DNA of 28,773 nt. Origin: JALJPB01 sp963933115 (lineage in GTDB: Bacteria; Pseudomonadota; Gammaproteobacteria; Enterobacterales; Alteromonadaceae). Both the position numbers and the translations under genes were made by a program. The stretch covers positions 1 through 28,773 of the forward strand of contig CAWVSL010000037.1 of NCBI GenBank assembly GCA_963933115.1, in the 5' to 3' direction. The notes beneath the pieces were generated by a model. That model had not been told where the DNA came from, searched no databases, and was given only the letters and a program-made list of their open reading frames with translations. How positions within the stretch are numbered: position 1 is the stretch's first letter; every line of letters begins with the position of its first letter. Shown here piece after piece: positions 16,470-24,667 of this stretch.

Positions 16470-17384
16470 ATGATAAAGAAAATAATTATCTCACTAAGTT
16501 TAATCTCAACATTACTCTTATTTGCTCTAGCTTGGTATTTCTCATCAGCAATACTGAATCTAAATATTACCAAGTGTAATCAAGAACATTATGTTTTTTG
16601 TGGCGAACCCAGTGATCAAAATATTAATTTTGAAGAGATAAGTTTTACCAGTGAAGACGGTTTAACCCTTCCTGGCTGGTATATGGCCGCCAAAGATAAT
16701 AACAAAGCTATTTTACTGGTCCATGGACGAAGCGCTAACCGAACTGAAGGAATGCGCTATGCAAAACCCCTGATCAATGCAGGTTATAACGTACTCGCTT
16801 TTGATATGCGCCACCCTCGCCAAAATCCTAACATCATCTCTTCTATGGGTTTTCATGAACAAAAAGACGTTACCGCCGCGGTGAATTTTTTAGAAAAAGA
16901 CAAAAAAATCAAAAATATTGGTCTGATGGGTTTCTCAATGGGCGCGGCTACCGGCATCATTGTTATGGCAAGTGATCTTCGGGTAAAAGTAGGTGTCTTT
17001 AGTGGTGGATATGCCCATGGTATGGATGTATTAGCTGAGCAAGCTAATACGCTATATGGCTTACCTCGCTATCCATTGATGCCTATTGTTGAAAAGCTTT
17101 TTGAATGGCGTGGTCATATAGATGCAGATCAAATTAACCCTGAGTCTTACATCAGTCAAATATCGCCACGGCCAGTTTACATTATGCATGGCACAGCAGA
17201 TAATACTGTGGATTTTAGTCACGGACAACGTTTGTTTGATGCGGCTCGGCAGCCTAAAAAGTTTTGGCAAGCCGAAGGCGGTGGACATACCCGTTTATGG
17301 CAACACGATCAAGAGAAAGCCGAGTCGAGTGTCGTTGAGTTTTTTGATCGTTATCTAAGCGTCACTATTAATAACGCTAATTAA
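16470..17384 (+). CDS. Membrane-anchored alpha/beta hydrolase (BEM46/YfhR-like)
   Basis: The 304-residue protein begins with an uncleaved-looking hydrophobic helix (residues 4-30), followed by a serine hydrolase domain. Motifs are HGRSANR (85-91, oxyanion hole), GFSMG with S156, D244 in HGTADNTV and H273 in GGGHTRLW. It should act as an esterase or lipase on the periplasmic face of the inner membrane, or inside it; the substrate is unknown. It is the last gene of the plus-strand block and faces the haloalkane dehalogenase gene, which ends 67 bases away. No clear terminator lies in that gap. Confidence 0.85.
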   Translation: MIKKIIISLSLISTLLLFALAWYFSSAILNLNITKCNQEHYVFCGEPSDQNINFEEISFTSEDGLTLPGWYMAAKDNNKAILLVHGRSANRTEGMRYAKPLINAGYNVLAFDMRHPRQNPNIISSMGFHEQKDVTAAVNFLEKDKKIKNIGLMGFSMGAATGIIVMASDLRVKVGVFSGGYAHGMDVLAEQANTLYGLPRYPLMPIVEKLFEWRGHIDADQINPESYISQISPRPVYIMHGTADNTVDFSHGQRLFDAARQPKKFWQAEGGGHTRLWQHDQEKAESSVVEFFDRYLSVTINNAN

Positions 17385-17451
17385 ACGGTTAAGCTATAAC
17401 GAGCGCTTAATTAACACATTGCTTAGTCACTAACGGATTAACTCACGTTTG

Positions 17452-18372
17452 TTAGTAATTATGTTCACCATTTGTTGAAATAAAATCAACGATTACCCTA
17501 GCTAAAGACTGTCCTTGGTCTTCCTGTAAAAAATGTCCTGCCTTTATTATGGTGGTATGTCTTTGCCCTTTTGTACCGGGTATTAATTTTTGCAATAATT
17601 TATCACCGCCAGTAGTAATAGGATCTGAGTCACTAAAAGCAGTCAAAAACGGTTTTTGCCATTGAGATAATACTTTCCAGGCTTCACGGTTTTTTTCAGC
17701 GGCAGGATCATCAGGAGTTGTCGGCACCAATAATGGGAATTGGCGGGCGCCTTCCTTGTATTTTTCCTCTGGAAAAGGCGCATCATAAGCCGCTATGACC
17801 GCTGATGATAAAGAAGAAACTGTGCCACTATCAATCACCTTTCCTGAAGAGAAGTGAGGCACTTCTTGAGAGTGCTTTTGCCATTGTTTAAAAGCGGCAC
17901 CGGGGTCATGATCTCCTGTTGGCAGCATGGTATTTGCGGCAACAATCGATGCATATCTTGAGGTGTCTTCTGAGGCTAAACGTAAGCCTATTAGGCCGCC
18001 CCAATCTTGGCATACTAAGGTAATGTTTTTGATATCGAGTTGTAAAACGAGTGATTTCATCCAATCGACGTGACGTTGATAGGTATAATCACTGCGTTTA
18101 CTGGGTTTATCTGAGCGGCCAAAACCAATCAAGTCAGGAACAATAACGCGATGACCAGCTGATACGAGGATGGGGATCATGGTGCGATACAAAAAACTCC
18201 ATGAGGGTTCACCGTGAAGTAGTAATACCGGAGCTGCATTTCTTAAGCCTTCATCAATATAATGAACCCGTAACTGCCCTCCTTCATCATCATCAACCAT
18301 CAGGTAGTTAGGTGAAAAATTGTAATCAGGTAAGTCATCAAAATAACTATCGTCAGTTCGTAAAAATTCCAT
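17452..18372 (-). CDS. Haloalkane dehalogenase, subfamily I (DhlA-like)
   Basis: This 306-residue hydrolase should cleave carbon-halogen bonds of haloalkanes to an alcohol plus halide. Its layout follows Xanthobacter DhlA closely: HGEPSW (53-58; the HGEP form of subfamily I, not HGN of subfamily II), nucleophile D123 and halide-binding W124 in CQDWGG, second halide-binding W164 in the cap (FKQWQ), acid D250 (SDSDPITTGG) and base H280 (AGHFLQED). No secretion signal is present, so it is cytoplasmic. It is the last gene of a nine-gene minus-strand run, starting 17 bases after the beta-propeller gene. The natural substrate is unknown; brominated or chlorinated marine compounds are an inference. 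Confidence 0.9.
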   Translation of the reverse strand: MEFLRTDDSYFDDLPDYNFSPNYLMVDDDEGGQLRVHYIDEGLRNAAPVLLLHGEPSWSFLYRTMIPILVSAGHRVIVPDLIGFGRSDKPSKRSDYTYQRHVDWMKSLVLQLDIKNITLVCQDWGGLIGLRLASEDTSRYASIVAANTMLPTGDHDPGAAFKQWQKHSQEVPHFSSGKVIDSGTVSSLSSAVIAAYDAPFPEEKYKEGARQFPLLVPTTPDDPAAEKNREAWKVLSQWQKPFLTAFSDSDPITTGGDKLLQKLIPGTKGQRHTTIIKAGHFLQEDQGQSLARVIVDFISTNGEHNY

Positions 18373-18389
18373 CTAATCTTCTCTAAGTA

Positions 18390-19655
18390 TTATTTAATCG
18401 ATTTATTTAGCAATATTTTACCAGTACGGATACGTTGTGGATGATCGCCAACCGCAATACTGGCCACTTCTTTTTCTTCTTCAAATGAAATCACAGAAAC
18501 TCGGTCTTGTTCACTCACTGAGATATAGCAAAAACGACCATCAGCACTTTCTGTTGCCCAATAAGGTTTAGCACCTAGTGGCGTATCAGAGAGTTCAATA
18601 GTGGTATATTTAAAACTTTGACGATCAATAATGGCCGCATAACCTGACATAGTAGCCGCGACACAAAGCTTACTACCCTCATGATTGATTGCTATCCCAT
18701 GATGAGCAGAATTAAGTTGGTAATCGCTGTAATCAAGTTGCTCAATTTCTAGTGGAATAGGTAGTTCTAGTTTTCGTGTTATTTTTTCAAGCTGCATGTC
18801 ATATTCAAAAAAGCCATGGAAAAATGAGATTTGTAAATAAGCAAAGCGATCATCGGGCGCAATCGCCATCGGTCTTATTGACTTATCAATCCAAGGGCTA
18901 CCAAACTCAGCTAACTTTTCACCCATATCAACTCGAGATAAAACTGCCATGGTTTCGGCATCAACAATCTGAAACCAACGATCACCTTTTAACCAATCTA
19001 ACCAAGTAGACGAAATAAATACTTTACCAATACTCGCATGATAAATTCGCTTTCCATCACGTGAATAAGTGTTTTCGTGTGGTTGATCTCCAGACTCAAA
19101 TTCACCAATAATTTTTCCTGTTGACGTATTAATGGCTTGTACTTTTCTGGCTGTAGAGGCTGAAACTAGAAAGGTTTTTCCATCGGGAGAAAGTGCAGCA
19201 TGATCGGAACGATCACCCTCTACTGAAGTACGCCAAACAATTTGACCACTGTTAACATCAATAGAAATTACATCGGAGAAACTCGGACGTGATGCATAAA
19301 TAAAACGGCCGTCTTTAGAGAGAAACATATCATCCACTAATTGATCATGGCCTTCCCCTATCACTTTGTTGATGAAAGTTGATTTTAGCCAACGCAGTCC
19401 AAAAGAATATATTTCTTTCAGGCGTGCTTCTTTGTCAGGAACGACATTAAGCCGTTTAACTAACTCAAAACTATTAGCATCGATAATATCGACCATGCCA
19501 TCCCAATTATTACCGACAATGAGCACATCGCGTAAGCTACTCTTATCAGTCGGTTTATCAACTGCATTGGCTGAAACAACACCCGAAGTAATAGCCATTA
19601 ACAACATCAAATAATACAAAACTAAAGTTAAATGCTTTTTATTCAATGTGTTCAT
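18390..19655 (-). CDS. Secreted YVTN-type beta-propeller protein
   Basis: The 421-residue protein has a signal peptide (hydrophobic core about 10-25, probable cleavage near VSANA). A repeat protein follows with blades of the form DGRFIYASRP..VISIDV..GQIV, DGKTFLVSAST..VQAINTSTGKIIGEF and DGRFCYISVSEQDRVSVISF. This is the YVTN / cytochrome-d1-like propeller fold. No CxxCH haem site is present. Such proteins often bind a periplasmic partner or cofactor; the role here is unknown. Its place between the DUF1295 and dehalogenase genes, with short gaps, implies shared transcription and a possible link to the nearby P460-like cytochrome. Confidence 0.82.
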   Translation of the reverse strand: MNTLNKKHLTLVLYYLMLLMAITSGVVSANAVDKPTDKSSLRDVLIVGNNWDGMVDIIDANSFELVKRLNVVPDKEARLKEIYSFGLRWLKSTFINKVIGEGHDQLVDDMFLSKDGRFIYASRPSFSDVISIDVNSGQIVWRTSVEGDRSDHAALSPDGKTFLVSASTARKVQAINTSTGKIIGEFESGDQPHENTYSRDGKRIYHASIGKVFISSTWLDWLKGDRWFQIVDAETMAVLSRVDMGEKLAEFGSPWIDKSIRPMAIAPDDRFAYLQISFFHGFFEYDMQLEKITRKLELPIPLEIEQLDYSDYQLNSAHHGIAINHEGSKLCVAATMSGYAAIIDRQSFKYTTIELSDTPLGAKPYWATESADGRFCYISVSEQDRVSVISFEEEKEVASIAVGDHPQRIRTGKILLNKSIK

Positions 19656-19708
19656 ATTAATTTATTACTCTATCTCGGGTGTTGATATCTATTGGTTATA
19701 ACACTTCG

Positions 19709-20623
19709 TTAGTCTTTATTAGGTCCAGGGAAAAAAATGTTCGTTGTTTCTTGATAGGTTTTATATTCAGGTCGTTTTTGCGCGGAATAGAATTCAGCAG
19801 GCACAGCTCCAGTATAATATACTAAAGTGGTGTACATCATTCTTGAAGCAAATAAAATACCTAGACCTAATACTGCCCAGATAATGGTCGACTCTTGTTG
19901 ATATAATGCCAACCATGAAGGAATAGAAGCAATGACTAAGCCGTTCCAGACCATCCATTCAGCAAAATAATTAGGGTGACGACTATATTTCCATAGGCCA
20001 ACATTACAAACTCTATTTCTCTCACCTAGCTTTTTCATTTCTCGCAAAAAGGTCAGTTTTTGACTGTCTGCTACACTTTCCATTACAAAGGCACCAAGCC
20101 AGACAATTATACCAACAATTTCAAATATCGAAATATTGGCATCAGGATTTGTCGCAATAACAAAAGCCGGTATTGCCAAGAAAGAGGCATTCGCTAACCC
20201 TTGTAATATTGCTTCAACTTGCATAGCCAAAGCCGTATTTTTTTTTCCCGCCTTTTCCCAACGAGATTTTTGATATTCATACCGGGTTAATTCTTTTTTT
20301 AAATAGCCTAACTTCCACATTTTTAAGGCTCCGATTCCCATACGACTTCCGGCAAAAATGTAAGCGAGACTTACCACAGCTACCCGAATAGCATCACCAT
20401 CACTATAAAGCCAAGTCAGTATGCCAATCAATGTTAAGCCCCATGGCCAACCAATATCAACATAAGACATCCGGCCGGTACGCCAGGTCGGTAAACAAAC
20501 CACTAAGGCAAATAATACCAACTGTAACAAACCATTGATCAAACCAATTGAGGCCAAATTATCAGTAAATAACAATAATATCCAACCAGCAATAAATATA
20601 AATAATGGCGAAAAATATTTCAT
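19709..20623 (-). CDS. DUF1295 membrane protein (steroid 5-alpha-reductase-like superfamily)
   Basis: This 304-residue polytopic inner-membrane protein matches DUF1295, a relative of steroid 5-alpha-reductases and isoprenylcysteine methyltransferases. The family signature VCNVGLWKYSRHPNYFAEW lies near residues 211-229, and an early SYVDIGWPWG motif is present near 53-62. In reductase relatives the C-terminal motif binds NADPH. A reduction of an enone in a lipid or steroid-like substrate is possible but unproved. It sits between the molybdopterin oxidoreductase and the propeller gene with gaps of about 50 bases, so it is part of the same run. Confidence 0.85.
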   Translation of the reverse strand: MKYFSPLFIFIAGWILLLFTDNLASIGLINGLLQLVLFALVVCLPTWRTGRMSYVDIGWPWGLTLIGILTWLYSDGDAIRVAVVSLAYIFAGSRMGIGALKMWKLGYLKKELTRYEYQKSRWEKAGKKNTALAMQVEAILQGLANASFLAIPAFVIATNPDANISIFEIVGIIVWLGAFVMESVADSQKLTFLREMKKLGERNRVCNVGLWKYSRHPNYFAEWMVWNGLVIASIPSWLALYQQESTIIWAVLGLGILFASRMMYTTLVYYTGAVPAEFYSAQKRPEYKTYQETTNIFFPGPNKD

Positions 20624-20673
20624 TTCAACTACTCTACTTCAGTTTTGTAAATTATATAACCTAAGCCATTAGC

Positions 20674-22788
20674 TTAAGTTACTGTTATCGCAACAGGTGT
20701 TCCATTAAATGCCGCATTACCTGTTAGGGTATCTATTCTATTAGCATCAGTTAAGTCATTAATACTGACACCTGGCTGTTTAGCGGCAACTGACATTTTA
20801 GTCCCTTTTTGGTTATGGCCCCACCCTTGCGGCATACTAACAACGCCTTGCTGAATATCGTCAGTAATCACCGCTTCGATGTTAATTTCACCAGCAATTG
20901 AGCTAACCGTTAATAGCTGACCTTTAATGATGCCAAGATTATTGGCGTCTTCGGGATGAATCTCTAAGGTACAAGGATTCTTACCTTTGACCAAACGCTC
21001 AGAGTTTTGTGTCCACGTATTATGACTTTTAACTAACCGACGACCTATTAAATCAAATGGGTAATTTTTATCACGGGCCGGTTTTGTCATTACCGCATCT
21101 AAGCGAGGTAAGTCATCTCGATATAATTGTGGAAGTAAATAGACTTTACCTTCTGCTGTTTTAATACGGTCTTCGATACATGGCATTAACGGACCAATAT
21201 CAATGCCATGAGGATTATCAATAAGTTTTTGAAGGCTCATGCCCTCTTTGCCATAAGGACCAGATTTTAATTCCATATCCAGCACCATCTCTGGCGTTGT
21301 TTTTAGCATCTTAGGATCAAAAGGCCTATCAGCCATTCGTGCAGATATTTCTGTTAATATTTGCCAGTCGCTTCGTTGATGTTTTTCTTTTTCAAATAAT
21401 GGAGGAGAATACTTCGCAGTATTTCTCACTGAAAATGAATTAAAGAAAATATCGAAATGAGAATTTTCAACCCCTGTAGTACCAGGCAAAATAATATTGG
21501 CGTATTTGGTGGTTTCGTTTAAATAAATATCAACAGATACCATGTAATCTAATTCGTCAAAGGCCTGGGCTAACTTATGACCACTGGGTGTTGATAGAAC
21601 CGGATTACCTGCAACCGTGATCAAACATTTTATTTGTCCTTCTCCTCCAGTTTTTATTTCTTCTGCTAAGGCGGCCACAGGAAATTCGCCATTAAAAAAG
21701 GGGAGTTTTCTAACACGAGTCTCATGTTGTCCAAAGGATGTTTTATGCCCTCTTACATGATTTCTCAATAAATCAAAAGCAGGTTGCGGAAACATAGCGC
21801 CGCCGGCGCGATCAAAGTTACCGGTAATAATATTAAGAACATTTGTTAGCCATAAGCACAAACCACCAAAAGTTTGGGTTGAGGCGCCCATACGGCTATA
21901 ACAAACAGCAGAATCAGCGGCCATCATATCAGCGGCTAAGGTCCGAATAGTGGTTGCATCGATGCCAATAAAATCTGAGACAGTCTCCGGCGAATAAGAT
22001 ATTGCCAGCTTTTCAACCTCATCGAGCCCTTCTACCATAGCCTCTAAGTGACGTAAATTAACTTTTTTACTATCAAATACGCAATGGATAATAGCAAAGA
22101 GCAACAACGCATCTTTTTCAGGACGAATAAATAAATGTTGATCAGCAATTTTAGCGGTACGTGTTCTCCGTGGGTCAACAACAACCACTTTACCGCCTCG
22201 CTTTTGAATAGCTTTCATGCGGCCAAGTACGTTAGGTGCTGTCATCATACTACCGTTTGACACCACAGGATTCGCGCCGATGATCAACATGAAATCAGTT
22301 CGATCAATATCAGGTACCGGAATTAACATACCCGCACCAAACATAAAATTAGAAGCGACATGATGTGGCATTTGGTCTGTAGAGGCAGAACTAAAACGAT
22401 TAATAGTGCCTAGTGATTTCATAAAAGACTTTAACAACAGTGCATTACCAAGGTTATGAGCGTTGGGATTACCTAAATAAACCGCCAAGGAATTTTTTCC
22501 ATGTTGGTGTTGGATAGCTCTAAATTTTTCAGTTATTTCAATAAAGGCCTCATCCCATGAAATATCTTCCCAACCCGTCGCTGTTCGCCTAATAGGAGTT
22601 TTCAAGCGTTCCTTGTCTTTATAAAAGTCCTCTAACGCTAAAGCTTTTGGACAATTATAACCTTTACTAAAGGGATCCTGTTGGTCTCCCTTAATCGATA
22701 TTATCTCTTTGTCTTGATATTTAATTTCCAAGCCACACATGGCTTCACAGATGTTGCAGTTTCGATAATGTGTTTTAATGTCGGTCAT
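20674..22788 (-). CDS. Molybdopterin-dependent oxidoreductase (DMSO reductase superfamily) with 4Fe-4S cluster
   Basis: The 704-residue protein has the bis-MGD oxidoreductase layout. An N-terminal 4Fe-4S site C11-x2-C14-x3-C18 with C46 comes first. The Mo-pterin domains follow (LIIGANPVVSNG, VVVVDPRRTRTA, CLITVAGNPVLSTPSG, DIYLNETTKYANIILPG). A C-terminal dinucleotide-binding domain carries LVKSHNTWTQNS, LEIHPEDANNLGI and QGWGHNQKG. Where formate dehydrogenases and nitrate reductases have Cys or Sec as Mo ligand, this protein has S133 (NRFSSASTDQ), which suggests Ser ligation; this is inference. No Tat signal is visible, so it is probably cytoplasmic. No dedicated iron-sulfur or membrane subunit is adjacent. 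The reaction is unknown. Confidence 0.9.
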   Translation of the reverse strand: MTDIKTHYRNCNICEAMCGLEIKYQDKEIISIKGDQQDPFSKGYNCPKALALEDFYKDKERLKTPIRRTATGWEDISWDEAFIEITEKFRAIQHQHGKNSLAVYLGNPNAHNLGNALLLKSFMKSLGTINRFSSASTDQMPHHVASNFMFGAGMLIPVPDIDRTDFMLIIGANPVVSNGSMMTAPNVLGRMKAIQKRGGKVVVVDPRRTRTAKIADQHLFIRPEKDALLLFAIIHCVFDSKKVNLRHLEAMVEGLDEVEKLAISYSPETVSDFIGIDATTIRTLAADMMAADSAVCYSRMGASTQTFGGLCLWLTNVLNIITGNFDRAGGAMFPQPAFDLLRNHVRGHKTSFGQHETRVRKLPFFNGEFPVAALAEEIKTGGEGQIKCLITVAGNPVLSTPSGHKLAQAFDELDYMVSVDIYLNETTKYANIILPGTTGVENSHFDIFFNSFSVRNTAKYSPPLFEKEKHQRSDWQILTEISARMADRPFDPKMLKTTPEMVLDMELKSGPYGKEGMSLQKLIDNPHGIDIGPLMPCIEDRIKTAEGKVYLLPQLYRDDLPRLDAVMTKPARDKNYPFDLIGRRLVKSHNTWTQNSERLVKGKNPCTLEIHPEDANNLGIIKGQLLTVSSIAGEINIEAVITDDIQQGVVSMPQGWGHNQKGTKMSVAAKQPGVSINDLTDANRIDTLTGNAAFNGTPVAITVT

Positions 22789-22847
22789 GTTTTGTCAACT
22801 TGGTTAATAAAATATCAATAGAACTTAAGTCTGTTCTTCAGGTTTTT

Positions 22848-23522
22848 TTAGAATAAATCTTCAAACCATTTTTTAGTTAGACCGATACTAACCATGGCTT
22901 TAAGTTTAAAAAGTGCCATAGTGTCGCCGTCTTCAGGGACTGCGTCGCCACAACGAGGATCAGAGCGCTGAAGAGCCCCTGTCATAGCATGATCGATCGG
23001 GATAGGATCACAACCGTGGTCCGATTCACAGATAAAATCCCAATCTTCTCTTGCCGGCGCATGACAGGCAAAACAGTTACCTTCGAACCGGTTGATCACA
23101 TCGACAAAACCACGTTTTCCAATTTTAGACCCTTGTTCATTAACGTCTAATTCAAAAAACTCCCAATCACCGGTGGCAGGAAATTTACCAGCTTCACGTT
23201 TAACCATGACTTCACCCGGTACCAGTTGCACCACAGAACCTGCTGGGTACTTTTTTCCTTTAGGCGCATTGGCAACCGCTAAAGTACCGTCGATATCACC
23301 TAGTAAGTTATCAACATAAAAATGTCGTACTGGTACCATGTCTCTAATACAGCCAAAGCTTGTCTCATCGATATCGACAACTATGACATCAGCGATTGTT
23401 TCACTGACAGTCGCCATGGTCTCGGCAGACTCGATTATTTCAGCCTTAGCTGATAATGACGTTAGACAAAACAGCATCATTATAGACAGCAATTTACCTT
23501 CAACTTTATAGTGCATATTCAT
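22848..23522 (-). CDS. Periplasmic monohaem c-type protein, cytochrome P460-like
   Basis: The 224-residue protein has a signal peptide (cleavage near LSAKA) and one haem c site, C150-F-A-C153-H154. The stretch before it (KKYPAGSVVQL, VMVKREAG, GDWEFFELD) resembles the cytochrome P460 / cytochrome c'-beta type fold, in which a lysine can crosslink to haem. Extra cysteines C165, C171 and C191 may form disulfides. The P460 label is tentative; the haem site is certain. Two starts are possible: the ATG at 23520-23522 is only two bases after AAGGAAC, while the ATG two codons later (23514-23516) has the better spacing. It lies 59 bases upstream of the Mo-enzyme gene. Confidence 0.72.
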   Translation of the reverse strand: MNMHYKVEGKLLSIMMLFCLTSLSAKAEIIESAETMATVSETIADVIVVDIDETSFGCIRDMVPVRHFYVDNLLGDIDGTLAVANAPKGKKYPAGSVVQLVPGEVMVKREAGKFPATGDWEFFELDVNEQGSKIGKRGFVDVINRFEGNCFACHAPAREDWDFICESDHGCDPIPIDHAMTGALQRSDPRCGDAVPEDGDTMALFKLKAMVSIGLTKKWFEDLF

Positions 23523-23620
23523 GTTCCTTTTTGTTATAAATTCCTAAAAGTTCAAGAGTAACTCCATCATTAAAAGGGGTTTTATTAATATCTAAGTTTA
23601 TATTCATTCGACTAACGCGC

Positions 23621-24616
23621 TTATAGCTTAACGATTAACTTTCCTTTGTTTTGGCCAGTAAAAAACAAGTTGAGACCGGTTATTGCGGATTCCAATCCGT
23701 TTAAAATGTGGGCTCGATGCTTAATTTGTCCTTTCATCACATAAGGGGTAAGTTTTGCTAGTAACGCTGGAACTTCACCAAAATGATCTGGCATAGTAAA
23801 CCCTTGTATTGTCAAACGTTTTTTTATAATCGGGATCCAGTTTGGTGCTAAATCTGGTGTTGCTTTTGGGTAATCGGCAATTAAACCACAGACAGCAATA
23901 CGGCCATGAGCATTCATTCTGGCAAAAATATGATGCTGTATTGGCCCGCCAGTATTTTCAAAATACACATCGATACCTTCAGGTGTTAATGCTGCTAATT
24001 TAGTGGATAAATCATCTGTTTTATAATTGATTGCACCATCGAAACCTAGCTCATTAACAATCCAATCGGCTTTTTCATCACTACCAACTACACCAATAAC
24101 TTTTAACCCATCAGCCTTAGCTAATTGACCAACAATCGAACCAACAGAACCTGCTGCACCCGATACGACGATGGTTTCACCTTTTTGTGGCTTACCAATG
24201 CTGTAAAGGCCTTGGGTAGCCGTTAAGCCAGGTAAAGCAAAAACCGATAAAATAGTTTCATCTGGTAATGGTGCAGTGACTTTATTAAGTCCTGTACCAT
24301 CAGTTAGGCAGTATTCTTGCCAACCCATCATACCCATAACGCGGTCACCGACACTAAAATCAGCATGGTTACTTTTAACGATTTCACCAATACCAGAGCT
24401 ACGCATCACAGTGCCTAGTTCGACAGGGGGTATATAGCTTTCAGTATCAGCGCTCATCCAACCAAACATTGCAGGGTCAAGTGACATATGGCTTTGTTTT
24501 ACTAAAAATTGCCCTTCACCTACAACCGGCATTTCTTTTTGAACGACTTCAAATAATTCTGGGCCAACCGGTCCAGAGGGACGAGCGATTAAATTTATTG
24601 CTGTATAAGTTGACAT
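23621..24616 (-). CDS. NADP-dependent MDR oxidoreductase (prostaglandin reductase / CurA-like)
   Basis: This 331-residue medium-chain dehydrogenase/reductase without zinc ligands belongs to the leukotriene B4 12-hydroxydehydrogenase / prostaglandin reductase group. The signature HMSLDPAMFGWM (43-54) fits this group. The NADPH loop GAAGSVGS and the segment VYFENTGG follow. Such enzymes reduce the double bond of alpha,beta-unsaturated ketones or aldehydes. In context it could saturate an enone produced during breakdown of the cluster's substrate. It is followed after 98 bases by the haem protein gene, the widest gap in the run. Confidence 0.88.
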   Translation of the reverse strand: MSTYTAINLIARPSGPVGPELFEVVQKEMPVVGEGQFLVKQSHMSLDPAMFGWMSADTESYIPPVELGTVMRSSGIGEIVKSNHADFSVGDRVMGMMGWQEYCLTDGTGLNKVTAPLPDETILSVFALPGLTATQGLYSIGKPQKGETIVVSGAAGSVGSIVGQLAKADGLKVIGVVGSDEKADWIVNELGFDGAINYKTDDLSTKLAALTPEGIDVYFENTGGPIQHHIFARMNAHGRIAVCGLIADYPKATPDLAPNWIPIIKKRLTIQGFTMPDHFGEVPALLAKLTPYVMKGQIKHRAHILNGLESAITGLNLFFTGQNKGKLIVKL

Positions 24617-24667
24617 ATTTTTCTCTATTATATCTGTAGCTTAATTAATATATTCCATAGGCTAACG

